In this document: positions 1-9,280 of the stretch, piece by piece
Position numbering within the stretch: position 1 is the stretch's first letter
Layout: every line of letters begins with the position of its first letter
DNA from: Wenyingzhuangia fucanilytica
GTDB lineage: Bacteria > Bacteroidota > Bacteroidia > Flavobacteriales > Flavobacteriaceae
Assembly (NCBI RefSeq): GCF_001697185.1
Contig: NZ_CP014224.1
Location: 2,650,501 to 2,714,500 of the forward strand
Direction of reading: 5' to 3'
Length of the DNA: 64,000 nucleotides
Notes under the pieces: model-generated
Told to the model about the DNA's origin: nothing
The model's database searches: none
The model's input: the letters and a program-made list of their open reading frames with translations, nothing else
Translations under genes and position numbers: made by a program

Positions 1-616
1 GCGCATCAATCTCTTTATAAGTATCTAAAATAGTTTGAAACTGATCTAGAGTATATCCTTCTTCTGCCCCTGGTAAACCTGCAATAATATTGTTGATTAA
101 CTTTTGTTTTTGTTCATCTGTTAACCCATCCACATATACTTTTGCTTTCTTTTGTTGCTCAACAGTGTAATCTTTTTCTGCTCCAGGTCTTTTTAATAAA
201 AACAATTCAAATGCAGCAAAAGCAGTTACATCAAAACGCAAAGCACGGGAACCATCTTCAACTTCAAAATCTAAATCGGTACGAGTCCAATCTAACACAG
301 GCATAAAATTATAACACACAATGTGAATTCCACAACTTGCTAAATTCTGAATGCTTTCCTTATAGTTTTCTATGTAAACTTTATATTTCCCTGAGCGTGT
401 TTTTATGTTTTCATGTACAGGAATACTCTCCACTACAGACCAAGTAAGCCCTGTAGACTCAATAGCTTCTTTTCTTTTTAAAATTTCTTCTTTAGTCCAT
501 ACTTGTCCGTTAGGAATGTGATGCAATGCAGAAACAATCCCTGTTGCTCCCGCTTGTTTTATATCTGATAACTTCACCGGATCATTAGGTCCGTACCACC
601 TCCATGTTTGTTCCAT
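1..616 (-). CDS. uxuA: Mannonate dehydratase, N-terminal part (runs off the left edge)
   Basis: UxuA dehydrates D-mannonate to 2-keto-3-deoxygluconate in hexuronate catabolism in the cytoplasm. My translation of the minus strand from the ATG at 616 opens [19 protein letters not shown] and continues with [18 protein letters not shown], the characteristic N-terminal TIM-barrel start of UxuA. About 205 codons are visible, roughly half of a usual protein of about 390 residues; the rest lies left of the window. The start codon abuts the stop of the sulfatase gene (617), so the two are clearly in one operon with the SDR gene upstream. No frameshift is seen in the visible part. Confidence 0.9.
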   Translation of the reverse strand, partial: MEQTWRWYGPNDPVKLSDIKQAGATGIVSALHHIPNGQVWTKEEILKRKEAIESTGLTWSVVESIPVHENIKTRSGKYKVYIENYKESIQNLASCGIHIVCYNFMPVLDWTRTDLDFEVEDGSRALRFDVTAFAAFELFLLKRPGAEKDYTVEQQKKAKVYVDGLTDEQKQKLINNIIAGLPGAEEGYTLDQFQTILDTYKEIDA

Positions 617-2044
617 TTATTTTGTATGATTTTGTTTTAATTCTTTTTGCCTTAACATCTCTGTTAATTCTCTTACCAAAGCTGAATTTTCTGATGCTAT
701 ATTTCTAGTTTCAAAAGGATCTACCTCATGATTGTATAACTCTTGACCTCCATCTTTATGTAGCACCAATCTATATTGATTGGTTCTTATGGTTTTTTGA
801 TGTGTTTTGTAAGCATAAGCCACATGCCCTTTATCAAGAGGATTCTTTAATATATTTTGTAAAGAAACTCCGTGAGCAAAACATGGAGTTGACAAATTAC
901 TCAACTCACACAAAGTTGGAAAAACATCTACGGTTTCTACAATTGCCTTAGTAATCTTTCCTTTATTATCCATCCCTGGATCAACAATAATGAATGGAGA
1001 TTTTAATGCTTCCTCATACAAGCTGTGCTTTCCCCAAATATTATGATCTCCCAAACTCCAACCATGATCACCCCATAACACCACAATAGTATTTTTAGAT
1101 AAACCCGTTTGTTCTAGTGTATTTAATATTTTCCCTACTTGAGCATCTACATACGTTACACAAGCTGCATAATGTTTACGAACTTCTTGAGCAAACTCTT
1201 TGTCTATTCTTGGATCTTTCCCCCAAGTATTGTACTGAAAAAACTCTCCCGATTTATGCCATGTTGTAGGATTTTTAGGTTTATTTGGAGAAGGTATTTC
1301 AGGAATTTGAATCCCATCATACATATCGTAATATTTTTTTGGAGCTCCAAAAGGCAAATGAGGCTTTATAAGTCCTACAGCAAAAAAGAATGGGTTTTTA
1401 GCATTTTTTAACCCTTCTAACTCTTGAATCGCTTTCTCTGTAATGTTTCCATCAGGATAAATAGTATCTTCTCCTTTAGCCGATTGATAAACATCCGTCG
1501 TTTTTTTAACCTTACTTCTAATCTCCCCATGAGCCAAACCATGCATAGTACCTCTAGGATGTTCCCATTCTTTTACAGGCATCATACTTTTGTCCCAAGC
1601 ATTAGGCATTTCAATTTTATTTGGATCGTTCCAATCTTCTCCTCCTAAACCTCCTGGGTGATGAGAGACTTTACCTAAAGATATGGTGGTATATCCATTT
1701 GCTCTATACCATTCTGGCATGCTAGGGTTAACTGTATTATTCCTTTTAATTTTTTCAGCTCTTTTAAAAAGTGCATCATTACCAGCACTACCATAAGTCC
1801 CTGTTAATAACGTATAACGTGAAGGTCCACAACTAGGAGCATTTACATAGTGATTATAAAAAGTAACTCCTCTTTTTGCCAAAGCATCTATGTTTGGAGA
1901 AATAATATAATCTGCTCCAAAAGATTTTAATTCTGGTCGTAAATCATCAATACACAAAAGCAAAACATTTTTATTTTGCTGTGCATAAAATTGTACAAAC
2001 ACAAGACTTAACAAAAAAAATAAAGTTTTTTTCAATTTACACAT
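617..2044 (-). CDS. Secreted sulfatase (arylsulfatase / iduronate-2-sulfatase-like)
   Basis: A 475-residue type I sulfatase that hydrolyses sulfate esters, probably on a sulfated uronic-acid polysaccharide. A signal peptide covers about residues 1-21 ([17 protein letters not shown]). Metal-binding CIDD is at 31-34 and the formylglycine signature C72-G-P-S-R76 is followed by YTLLTG. Later [10 protein letters not shown] supplies further metal and sulfate ligands. The cysteine must be oxidised by a maturase encoded elsewhere. The gene sits between SDR and uxuA with only 8 bp to the SDR gene, so sulfate removal and uronate use are co-expressed. The exact substrate cannot be read from the sequence. 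Confidence 0.9.
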   Translation of the reverse strand: MCKLKKTLFFLLSLVFVQFYAQQNKNVLLLCIDDLRPELKSFGADYIISPNIDALAKRGVTFYNHYVNAPSCGPSRYTLLTGTYGSAGNDALFKRAEKIKRNNTVNPSMPEWYRANGYTTISLGKVSHHPGGLGGEDWNDPNKIEMPNAWDKSMMPVKEWEHPRGTMHGLAHGEIRSKVKKTTDVYQSAKGEDTIYPDGNITEKAIQELEGLKNAKNPFFFAVGLIKPHLPFGAPKKYYDMYDGIQIPEIPSPNKPKNPTTWHKSGEFFQYNTWGKDPRIDKEFAQEVRKHYAACVTYVDAQVGKILNTLEQTGLSKNTIVVLWGDHGWSLGDHNIWGKHSLYEEALKSPFIIVDPGMDNKGKITKAIVETVDVFPTLCELSNLSTPCFAHGVSLQNILKNPLDKGHVAYAYKTHQKTIRTNQYRLVLHKDGGQELYNHEVDPFETRNIASENSALVRELTEMLRQKELKQNHTK

Positions 2045-2052
2045 GGTATTAA

Positions 2053-2868
2053 TTATACTCCACTAAAAGCACTAAACCCTCCATCAATAGGCACTACAAT
2101 TCCTGTTACAAATTTAGAGGCGTCAGAACATAAATAATGAATAGCTCCATTTAATTCTTCTGCTTCACCAAAACGCTTCATTGGTGTGTTTTGAATAATT
2201 GTATTCCCTCTTTCGGTATAAGAACCATCTTCGTTGGTTAATAAAGCTCTATTTTGATTTCCTATAAAAAATCCAGGAGCAATTGCATTCACCCTTAATC
2301 CTTCACCAAATTTAGTTGCTAATTCAACAGATAACCATTTTGTAAAATTATCGATAGCTGCTTTAGAAGCAGAATAACCTACAACTCTTGTAATAGCACT
2401 TTGAGCTGTCATAGAAGAAATATTTATTATCGCTCCTTTTTTAGCATCTGCCATTGCTTTTCCTAAAATGATTGAAGGTAAAATACTTCCAAATAAATTT
2501 AAATCTACTACTTTTTTAAAGTGATCAATATTAACATCAAAAATAGTTTGATCTGGCCCAATAGTAGCCCCTGGCATATTTCCTCCTGCTGCATTTATCA
2601 ATACATCAATTTTTTTATACTTCGCTAAAATTTCATCAGTAACACCCTGTAGACTAACCTCATCCATTACATTACAAACAAAACCATCTACTTTAGCACT
2701 CATTTTTTTAAGTCTTGTAATAGCAGCATCTACAATATCTTGTTTATAATCTAAAATTACAACAACCCCATCATTACCTAATAAGTAATTTGCCATTTGA
2801 CCTCCTAAAACTCCACCGCCACCAGTAATAACAATTACTTTGTCTTTAATATCAAAAAGATTTTCCAT
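2053..2868 (-). CDS. SDR-family D-mannonate oxidoreductase (fructuronate reductase) candidate
   Basis: A 271-residue classical short-chain dehydrogenase. The Rossmann motif TGGGGVLGG lies at 15-23, NAAGG follows near residue 92, and the catalytic SS...YSASK block lies near 150-165. In Bacteroidota an SDR next to uxuA commonly replaces UxuB and interconverts fructuronate and mannonate, so that role is inferred from the neighbour uxuA; gluconate 5-dehydrogenase-like activity is the alternative. It is the first gene of the minus-strand operon, and a 14-bp palindrome upstream (2961-2974) is a possible operator. Confidence 0.8.
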   Translation of the reverse strand: MENLFDIKDKVIVITGGGGVLGGQMANYLLGNDGVVVILDYKQDIVDAAITRLKKMSAKVDGFVCNVMDEVSLQGVTDEILAKYKKIDVLINAAGGNMPGATIGPDQTIFDVNIDHFKKVVDLNLFGSILPSIILGKAMADAKKGAIINISSMTAQSAITRVVGYSASKAAIDNFTKWLSVELATKFGEGLRVNAIAPGFFIGNQNRALLTNEDGSYTERGNTIIQNTPMKRFGEAEELNGAIHYLCSDASKFVTGIVVPIDGGFSAFSGV

Positions 2869-2960
2869 ATTTAAATTTATTTTGAATTATACCTAATTCT
2901 TTTATTTTCCTTTAATCTATCACTATAAATAAATAGTATATTGTAACACAACCCCAAAAC

Positions 2961-2974
2961 CGTGTACGTACACG
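2961..2974. promoter_or_regulatory. Perfect 14-bp palindrome, operator candidate for the uronate operon
   Basis: CGTGTACGTACACG is a perfect palindrome about 90 bp upstream of the SDR start and 167 bp upstream of dapD. On the minus strand it is followed closely by GTTTTG, which could be a -33 element. Symmetric operators of this size are typical of LacI or GntR regulators of uronate genes. The regulator gene is not in the window. Confidence 0.45.
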
Positions 2975-3105
2975 AAAGTAATAAAAAATTTAATTACTCC
3001 TTCTAATTTCTAATTATTTTTCCTTGAAAAAATCACTCAAAAATTAAAATTCACCTTTTTACAATAACAAAATCCTATTGGTTTTTATAGCTAAACTCAA
3101 TGCCT

Positions 3106-3113
3106 TATATTTG
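3106..3113 (+). promoter_or_regulatory. Promoter -7 box of dapD
   Basis: TATATTTG matches the Bacteroidota -7 consensus TAnnTTTG exactly. It lies 27 bp upstream of the ATG at 3141, and a T-run occupies the expected -33 place. It supports the start at 3141, because the longer frame from 3078 would begin upstream of this promoter. Confidence 0.65.
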
Positions 3114-3140
3114 CCCCATCATTTTTTGAAAACATATAAC

Positions 3141-4307
3141 ATGAACACCATAGAAGATTTTAAAGCATATGTAGCAAAAGTAGAGGCTACAGAAGGATAC
3201 TCAAAACCATTAGCATTCGGATTAGGAATTCGTAGATCTAAAGGAGATAAAGTTTTAGATGTAAATTTCCCTGGTATTAACTGGGATACTGCTTTTGGAA
3301 CTGCTGCCTTATTACAAGATGTAACAGGATTTAAAGGAAGTGAAAATGGATTTGTAACGGTTTCTAAAGCTCAACTACAAAAAGCTTTTGACAACTTTGC
3401 TGCTTTTCATGGAGAAATAGAAAAACACCCAAACATTGTTATTATTCAACAATTGTTAGAGAATATAGCTCAACCTAGCAACACTTATCAAGAAATTGAT
3501 GTAGTGGCTTATTTCTTATTTGACAAAGATCAGCCTGTTGCCGATGCTGTAGAAGGATACTTTAAACTACAATGTTTATCTCAGCTACACGTATTGCCTC
3601 ACGGATTGTCTTTAGAAGGTGTTTTTGGAAAATTAAACAATATTGCTTGGACTAACCATGGTCCAATTTTACCAGAAGATTTATCTGCAGAAAGAATTAA
3701 AGCTACTTTTAAAGGAGAAAACATTATTGTAACTCATGTTGATAAATTCCCTTACATGGTGAATTATCATGTACCAAACGGAGTAAGAATTGCTAGTGGA
3801 TCTCAAGTTCGTTTAGGTGCTCACTGTGCTGTTGGGACTACTGTAATGCCAGCAGGTTATATTAACTTTAACGCAGGAACAAAAGGAAATGCAATGATTG
3901 AAGGTAGAGTTTCTGCTGGAGTTGTTGTTGGACACGATTCTGATTTAGGTGGTGGAGTTTCTATTATGGGAACTTTATCTGGAGGTAATAAAAACGTAAT
4001 TTCTATTGGAGATAAATGTTTATTAGGTGCTAACTCTGGAACTGGAATTTCTTTAGGATTTGGATGTACTATTGCTGCTGGTGTTTACGTAACGGCTGCT
4101 GCTAAAGTTTGGTTATACGATGCCAACAAACAACCTGTTGATATTAACGGAAAGGTTGTAGAAGAAGGACAAAACATTGTAAAAGGAGCTGAATTAAACG
4201 GAAAAGACAAATTGTTATTCTTATTAGATTCTACTAACGGACACTTAACTTGTCGTCCTAACCCAAAAACAATTGAATTAAACGAAGCTTTACACGTAAA
4301 GAACTAA
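3141..4307 (+). CDS. dapD: Tetrahydrodipicolinate N-succinyltransferase
   Basis: DapD transfers succinyl from succinyl-CoA to tetrahydrodipicolinate in lysine/meso-diaminopimelate synthesis. The protein has 388 residues from the ATG at 3141 (MNTIEDFKAYVAK); an in-frame upstream start at 3078 is rejected because it precedes the promoter. The C-terminal half is a left-handed beta-helix of hexapeptide repeats: RLGAHCAVGTTVMPAGY, NFNAGTKGNAMIEGRVS, GVVVGHDSDLGGG, SIMGTLSGGNKNVISIGD, CLLGANSGTGISLG. This is the long DapD type known from Pseudomonas and actinobacteria. It is monocistronic, with its own promoter and terminator. Confidence 0.88.
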   Translation: MNTIEDFKAYVAKVEATEGYSKPLAFGLGIRRSKGDKVLDVNFPGINWDTAFGTAALLQDVTGFKGSENGFVTVSKAQLQKAFDNFAAFHGEIEKHPNIVIIQQLLENIAQPSNTYQEIDVVAYFLFDKDQPVADAVEGYFKLQCLSQLHVLPHGLSLEGVFGKLNNIAWTNHGPILPEDLSAERIKATFKGENIIVTHVDKFPYMVNYHVPNGVRIASGSQVRLGAHCAVGTTVMPAGYINFNAGTKGNAMIEGRVSAGVVVGHDSDLGGGVSIMGTLSGGNKNVISIGDKCLLGANSGTGISLGFGCTIAAGVYVTAAAKVWLYDANKQPVDINGKVVEEGQNIVKGAELNGKDKLLFLLDSTNGHLTCRPNPKTIELNEALHVKN

Positions 4308-4329
4308 GTTTTATTTTGATGATATTTTT

Positions 4330-4371
4330 AACCACCTTTTCTTTTTAAGATTAGGTGGTTTTATTTTTTAT
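4330..4371 (+). terminator. Rho-independent terminator of dapD
   Basis: AACCACCT (4330-4337) pairs with AGGTGGTT (4353-4360), and a T-rich tail follows. It lies 22 bp after the dapD stop. Confidence 0.75.
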
Positions 4372-4532
4372 ATACCCGTAAAAACTAATAATTACTAAGC
4401 TTTCATTTTTCACAAAAAATATTGATTGAAATTTGAAATTGAAAATACATCAACGTTTATGGTATTTTATCTTAAGTGATCATTTTATTGAGACTGATTT
4501 AATAAGCCGAAAAAAACTAGAGTTTACAAAAC

Positions 4533-5681
4533 TTACGCTGCTTTTTTCTTTTTCTTTGGTCTATTAATTGAGATACAGTGAAATCCGCCACCTTCTCTAT
4601 TTAAGTCCATACAATCTAACATCACTACTTTTTTTCCTGGAAAAATCCTTTTGAATTTATTTTCTACCTCTAAATCTTTAGCAATAGCATAATTATTTTT
4701 AATGTATTGACCATAGCTTGGCACAATGACTTTATTCTTGGTTATAATAAAATTTAAATAACTGTTAGAAATAACAAAACTTATGTTTGTATTCTCACCT
4801 ATTTCTATAATCAAAGGAGCCACAGGAACTCTAATAATATTTAAGGGCTTACCATCTTGATCTAAAGCATTTTTAAGAATCTTATAGTTTTCTTCAAGAC
4901 GATCATTTGCCATTTTCATAATTGGATTCGAATATATTTCTTGACTATTTACTTGAGCTAGTAAAACAGTGTTTGGTGAAATAAACCTGCAAAAACTATC
5001 AATATGGTGCCCAGCTCCCTTGCTATATATATCACCAAACAATGGAGTATGTGTTAACATATCATCTTGCGGAAGTCCACTTTTCAACCAAATAATTTTT
5101 TTAATCCCTAATTTTTTTTTCAGCTCTTTAGCTATATCATCTTTGCTAAGCTTTGGATTTACATCTTTTTCATGTTTTTCAATCAGTATGGCTAATCCTT
5201 TACCATTTAATTCTCTGGCACCTCCAATACCAACAATATTAGAAGACCTTAACCTTTCTTTATTTAAAGATTGGTACTCATAAGGGAAGGTATTTTCACT
5301 ATAATATTTAAAACTTAAAGCTTTGGTTTTTCCACTCTTATTCGTTAAAAACACAGGGCCATAATCCCTAATCCATATATTATCATTCTTTATCGTTTGA
5401 AGCTCAACATTATTCATATAAACTCCAAATGCTTTAAGCTTATTATACACACTACTTATACGAGTTGCCTCTGGCACGTATAAGGTGACATGTTCATCTT
5501 CAGCAATATTTTTAATAAAATTAATATAGGTATTTGTATGTTTTGGAGACCAAACAATTAAATGAGATTCTGTTTCATCAAAATCTGTAGCAGGATGGTA
5601 ATCTTGATCAAAAAAAAGAAAATACCAAGTAAAACTTGCTGCCATTACTAGACAAACAAGTACAATATTTTTTGTTTTCAT
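4533..5681 (-). CDS. Membrane-anchored agmatine / peptidylarginine deiminase-family protein
   Basis: A 382-residue member of the guanidino-group-modifying family (agmatine deiminase, bacterial PPAD). Visible motifs are NDNIWIRDYGPVF (substrate-binding WxRDxGP), GHHIDSFCRF (G-H-x-D), and the catalytic cysteine in GGGFHCISINRP near the C-terminus. Unlike cytoplasmic AguA it starts with a hydrophobic segment (IVLVCLVMAASFTWYFLFF), so it is probably exported and anchored. The usual GGN-E block is altered to GGARELNGKG, so the substrate may differ from agmatine. It stands alone on the minus strand; a lysine-rich tail ends the protein. Confidence 0.75.
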   Translation of the reverse strand: MKTKNIVLVCLVMAASFTWYFLFFDQDYHPATDFDETESHLIVWSPKHTNTYINFIKNIAEDEHVTLYVPEATRISSVYNKLKAFGVYMNNVELQTIKNDNIWIRDYGPVFLTNKSGKTKALSFKYYSENTFPYEYQSLNKERLRSSNIVGIGGARELNGKGLAILIEKHEKDVNPKLSKDDIAKELKKKLGIKKIIWLKSGLPQDDMLTHTPLFGDIYSKGAGHHIDSFCRFISPNTVLLAQVNSQEIYSNPIMKMANDRLEENYKILKNALDQDGKPLNIIRVPVAPLIIEIGENTNISFVISNSYLNFIITKNKVIVPSYGQYIKNNYAIAKDLEVENKFKRIFPGKKVVMLDCMDLNREGGGFHCISINRPKKKKKAA

Positions 5682-6042
5682 TTAAGGCTTCCCATTAATT
5701 AGGATTTTGGCTAAATTAATTTTTTTTCATAAAAAAACGTTTATGTTATATTCTAAATTTTACATCTATAAACAAAAGTAACTACTAGGCTCCTCATTGT
5801 TTTAAAAAAATTATAAAAGCTTAAATATTTGTTGATTTTAATTCAGCTAAACAACGTAAACAGATCTTATCCCAAATTAAATTATGGAGATGATATTTTT
5901 AACAAAAGCAGCTATAATACAACCAAAAATTCAAACAACCCTAATGACAACTATATCTTTGTTTGTATTAAAACAATTTACAAACCATTCTTTTTTTAAT
6001 TGAGTAGTTTTGTTTTTCACTACTTTTGCCAAAATTTTTTGG
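5682..6042. promoter_or_regulatory. Divergent intergenic region; dus promoter -7 box at 6021-6028
   Basis: This 361-bp gap separates the divergent deiminase and dus genes. TACTTTTG at 6021-6028 fits TAnnTTTG, with TTG at 6000-6002 as a -33 element 18 bp upstream, 15 bp before the dus ATG at 6043. A TAATTTAG box on the other strand near 5715 could serve the deiminase gene. I see no RNA gene or convincing ORF in the rest. Confidence 0.5.
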
Positions 6043-6990
6043 ATGTCCATCACACTTTTATCATCTCCTTTACAAGGATTTACAGACTTTAGATTCCGTA
6101 ATGCGTTTCACCATTATTTTGGAGGAATTGATACTTTTTACGCTCCTTATATTAAAATGAATGGTAAGTTGGTGATTAAGAACAATTATCAACGTGATTT
6201 AAATCCAGAGAATAATCATATACCAACATTAATTCCTCAGGTAATGACCAACAATCCTGACGAATTTTTATTTGCCTTGAATTATGTAAAATCTTTAGGT
6301 TACAAAGAACTAAACTGGAATTTAGGATGCCCATACCCAATGGTAACCAAACAAGGAATGGGATCTGGAATGATTTGTCAGCCTCAAAAAATTGATGAAG
6401 TTCTACACAAAGCACATACAGAAAGTGACTTAACCATTTCTATGAAAATGAGAATGGGTTATGATGAACCTACCGAAATTTTAGAAACTTTTAAAACACT
6501 TGCTAAATATCCTTTAAAGAATATTGCCATCCATGCCCGTATAGGAAAACAACTATACAAAGGTGGAGTTGATTTAGATGCTTTTGAAAAATGCTTGGAA
6601 CAATCACCTCACAAACTTTATTACAACGGAGATATTACCAGTGTAGCTGCCTATAGAAAAATTAAAGAACGTTTCCCAACTGTAGATCATTTTATGATTG
6701 GTCGTGGATTAATTGCCGATCCTTTTTTGCCTAGCATGATTAAAAATGACTGCACAGAATACCCTGAAAACAGATGGCAAATATTTAAAGATTTCCACGA
6801 TACTATTTATCAGCAATACGATGAGGCTTTGTCTGGCCCCACTCCTATCAAAATGAAAATGTTAGGCTTTTGGGAATATTTTTCTCAATCTTTTGACAAT
6901 CCTCAAAAAACTTATAAAGCCATTAAAAAGGCAGGGAATCAAGTAAAATACAAAGCTGCTGTAGCAGAAATTTTTGCTAAGCAGAGATAA
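6043..6990 (+). CDS. dus: tRNA-dihydrouridine synthase
   Basis: An FMN-dependent enzyme reducing uridine to dihydrouridine in tRNA D-loops. It has 315 residues from the ATG at 6043 (MSITLLSSPLQGFTDFRFR); an in-frame TTG at 6010 is rejected because it overlaps the promoter. Diagnostic blocks are SPLQGFTDFRFR, LNWNLGCPYPMVTKQGMGSG with the catalytic cysteine in GCPYP, MKMRMGYD, IHARIGKQLYKG, and the phosphate-binding MIGRGLIADPFL. It stands alone, with 143 bp to the next gene. Confidence 0.9.
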   Translation: MSITLLSSPLQGFTDFRFRNAFHHYFGGIDTFYAPYIKMNGKLVIKNNYQRDLNPENNHIPTLIPQVMTNNPDEFLFALNYVKSLGYKELNWNLGCPYPMVTKQGMGSGMICQPQKIDEVLHKAHTESDLTISMKMRMGYDEPTEILETFKTLAKYPLKNIAIHARIGKQLYKGGVDLDAFEKCLEQSPHKLYYNGDITSVAAYRKIKERFPTVDHFMIGRGLIADPFLPSMIKNDCTEYPENRWQIFKDFHDTIYQQYDEALSGPTPIKMKMLGFWEYFSQSFDNPQKTYKAIKKAGNQVKYKAAVAEIFAKQR

Positions 6991-7101
6991 TTGAAATAGT
7001 ATATATTTTAATTCTTAAGTGATGCTAAAATGAATTTATCATAACAGTAAAAACACGTTAACAAATACAATTTAAAATACTGTATTCTATATTATTATGA
7101 A

Positions 7102-7109
7102 TAGCTTTG
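7102..7109 (+). promoter_or_regulatory. Promoter -7 box of the J-domain gene
   Basis: TAGCTTTG matches TAnnTTTG and lies 24 bp before the ATG at 7134. The in-frame TTG at 7107 falls inside this box, which argues against the longer reading. Confidence 0.5.
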
Positions 7110-7133
7110 CCGCTTCATCTGAAAAAACAAAAC

Positions 7134-7580
7134 ATGAAGCGTATAAACGAATACAAAAAGCTTTTTAAAGTAGAAGGAGCCATCAATCTAAAAGAATTAA
7201 AAACCACTTATAGAGGATTGGTAAAACAATGGCATCCAGATAAATTTCAGGATGAAAAAGAAAAATTAGAGGCTGAAGAAATAAGCACTAAAATTATAGA
7301 TGGATATCATTTTTTAGTAAGTATTGCTCCAGAAACTAAAGAGGCTCACTTAGAGGAATATACCAAAACTATTACCGAATCTCAGGTAGCTGATTACCAT
7401 CATAAAAGTATGCTGTTAGAAGTTACTTTTACGGATGGAAACACTTATGAATACTTTGGAGTGAATCATAAATTATTTTTAAAGTTTGTGAATAGTAAAT
7501 CCATCAACAACTTTGGTAGACGTAATATTTTTAAATCTTTTACTTACCGAAAATCTAAAAAAGGAACAGTAGAAGCATAA
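7134..7580 (+). CDS. J-domain protein with C-terminal KTSC domain
   Basis: A 148-residue protein. The N-terminal half is a short J-domain: helix I NEYKKLFKVE, helix II LKTTYRGLVKQW, then the HPD motif (WHPDKF) that stimulates DnaK. The C-terminal half (MLLEVTFTDGNTYEYFGVNHKLFLKFVNSKSINNFGRRNIFK) fits the KTSC domain, a small fold linked to lysyl-tRNA synthetase and nucleic-acid proteins. It lacks the Gly/Phe and zinc regions of DnaJ, so it is a specialised co-chaperone. Neighbours are RNA-modification and RNA-helicase genes, which fits an RNA-related role, but the function is not known. Confidence 0.72.
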   Translation: MKRINEYKKLFKVEGAINLKELKTTYRGLVKQWHPDKFQDEKEKLEAEEISTKIIDGYHFLVSIAPETKEAHLEEYTKTITESQVADYHHKSMLLEVTFTDGNTYEYFGVNHKLFLKFVNSKSINNFGRRNIFKSFTYRKSKKGTVEA

Positions 7581-7602
7581 CTTTTATCTACCTAATTATT
7601 GA

Positions 7603-7672
7603 AAAAGGTAAAAAGACCTCTATTTTTTTTTAATTAGAGAAGTACTTTTTACAATTAACTTTTTACCTTTTA
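7603..7672. terminator. Intergenic hairpin, possible terminator of the J-domain gene
   Basis: AAAAAGGTAAAAAG (from 7603) can pair with CTTTTTACCTTTT (7657-7670), with a nested CTCTA/TAGAG stem around a T-run. It is AT-rich, so termination is only suggested. Confidence 0.35.
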
Positions 7673-7686
7673 CAATATGAATAACT

Positions 7687-7694
7687 TATTTTTG
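7687..7694 (+). promoter_or_regulatory. Promoter -7 box 4 nt before the dehydrogenase ATG
   Basis: TATTTTTG fits TAnnTTTG. Its last base is at 7694 and the ATG begins at 7699. Transcription starting a few bases downstream would give a leaderless or nearly leaderless mRNA. Confidence 0.45.
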
Positions 7695-7698
7695 CCAC

Positions 7699-9261
7699 AT
7701 GGTAAAAGAAATTCAACTTCGTATAAAACTGCAAGAGGAAACCAAAGCTAATATTTTAGAAATAAAAGCTGCACAATGGTTAAGCATCCCTAGAAAAGAC
7801 ATTACAACTGTAAAAGTCTTACGAAAATCTATTGATGCTCGTAAACCTCAAATTTACTTTAATTACAAGGTCGCTGTTTATATAAAAGAAGCTGTTCCAG
7901 AGCAATCTGAATATCAATTTAATTACCAAGATGTTTCTAACAAACCAGAAATTCACATTGTAGGTTTTGGGCCAGCCGGAATGTATGCTGCCTTGCGTTG
8001 TATAGAATTGGGTTATAAACCTGTGGTTTTAGAACGTGGAAAAAATGTGCAAGACAGACGTAGAGATTTACGTCAGATTAATCAGTTTCACAATGTAAAC
8101 GACGATTCTAACTATTGTTTTGGAGAAGGGGGTGCAGGAACTTATTCTGATGGAAAATTATACACCCGAAGTTTAAAACGTGGTGATGTTCGTAGAATTT
8201 TTGAAAACCTAGTGTATCATGGAGCTACTGAACAAATTTTAATTGATGCACATCCACATATTGGGACTAACAAACTTCCTAAAATTATTGCTAAGATTCG
8301 TGAAAATATCATCCATTACGGAGGAGAAGTTCATTTTGAATCTAGAGTAGTTGACATCATTACCAAAAACAATAAACTACAAGCCATACAATTACAAAAC
8401 GGAAAAGAACTTGCAGCCAAAGCATTGATTTTAGCTACAGGTCATTCCGCTCGTGATATTTATGAATTGTTAGATAAAAAACAAATTGCCTTACAAGCAA
8501 AATCTTTTGCTATGGGGGTACGTGTAGAACATCCGCAAGAAATTATTGATAGTATTCAATACCATTGTGAAGGAAGCAGACACGAATTATTACCTGCTGC
8601 TGCTTATGGATGGGTAGAACAAGTACGTGAACGTGGTGTGTATTCTTTCTGTATGTGTCCAGGTGGATTTATTGTACCAGCTGCCACTGCCAATGGTGAA
8701 GTGGTGGTTAACGGAATGTCTCCATCTAAAAGAAACAATGTATTTGCAAACTCTGGAATTGTAGTAGAAATCAATGCTCAAAAAGATTTACAAAAATACG
8801 AGCAATACGGAGCTTTAAAAGGATTGCAATATCAAAAAGATTTAGAACGATTGGCTTTTACCGCAGGAGGAAGAACACAAACGGCTCCTGCCCAAAGATT
8901 GACTGATTTTATTGATGGAAAATTGTCTCCATCATTAAACCCAACATCTTACCAACCGGGATTAAATTCTGCTCCGTTACATTCTTTATTACCCAAAGCT
9001 ATTGGTGGAAGATTACGTAAAGGTTTTGCACAAATTGGCGCTAAAATGCACGGATACAACACCAATGAAGCCAATATTGTGGGAGTGGAATCTAGAACAT
9101 CATCACCCGTAAATATTCCAAGAAAAGAAAATTTAGAACACCCAGAAATTGAAGGATTATTCCCTTGTGGTGAAGGCGGTGGTTATGCTGGTGGAATCAT
9201 ATCTGCAGCTATGGACGGTGAACGCTGTGCAGAGGCTGCTATTCAGAATTTAAAGGCATAG
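7699..9261 (+). CDS. NAD(P)/FAD-dependent dehydrogenase (COG2509-type)
   Basis: A 520-residue flavoprotein of the NAD(FAD)-utilising dehydrogenase type. A unique N-terminal alpha/beta region of about 95 residues precedes the FAD Rossmann motif HIVGFGPAGMYAALRCIELGY. GEGGAGTYSDGKLYTR and a second dinucleotide segment LILATGHSARDIYELL follow, and the C-terminal PCGEGGGYAGGIISAAMDG closes the FAD site. Members are widespread and mostly uncharacterised; the substrate is unknown. The DEAD-box helicase gene follows after 19 bp, so they may be co-transcribed. Confidence 0.82.
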   Translation: MVKEIQLRIKLQEETKANILEIKAAQWLSIPRKDITTVKVLRKSIDARKPQIYFNYKVAVYIKEAVPEQSEYQFNYQDVSNKPEIHIVGFGPAGMYAALRCIELGYKPVVLERGKNVQDRRRDLRQINQFHNVNDDSNYCFGEGGAGTYSDGKLYTRSLKRGDVRRIFENLVYHGATEQILIDAHPHIGTNKLPKIIAKIRENIIHYGGEVHFESRVVDIITKNNKLQAIQLQNGKELAAKALILATGHSARDIYELLDKKQIALQAKSFAMGVRVEHPQEIIDSIQYHCEGSRHELLPAAAYGWVEQVRERGVYSFCMCPGGFIVPAATANGEVVVNGMSPSKRNNVFANSGIVVEINAQKDLQKYEQYGALKGLQYQKDLERLAFTAGGRTQTAPAQRLTDFIDGKLSPSLNPTSYQPGLNSAPLHSLLPKAIGGRLRKGFAQIGAKMHGYNTNEANIVGVESRTSSPVNIPRKENLEHPEIEGLFPCGEGGGYAGGIISAAMDGERCAEAAIQNLKA

Positions 9262-9280
9262 CCTTTACAAATAAAAAACA

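Noticed and set aside
1139-1648. Plus-strand frames within the sulfatase gene
   Set aside because: Shadow frames opposite a clear sulfatase with intact motifs.
5884-6003. 39-codon frame starting MEMIFLTKAAII
   Set aside because: It lies in the divergent promoter gap without a start context or neighbour support.
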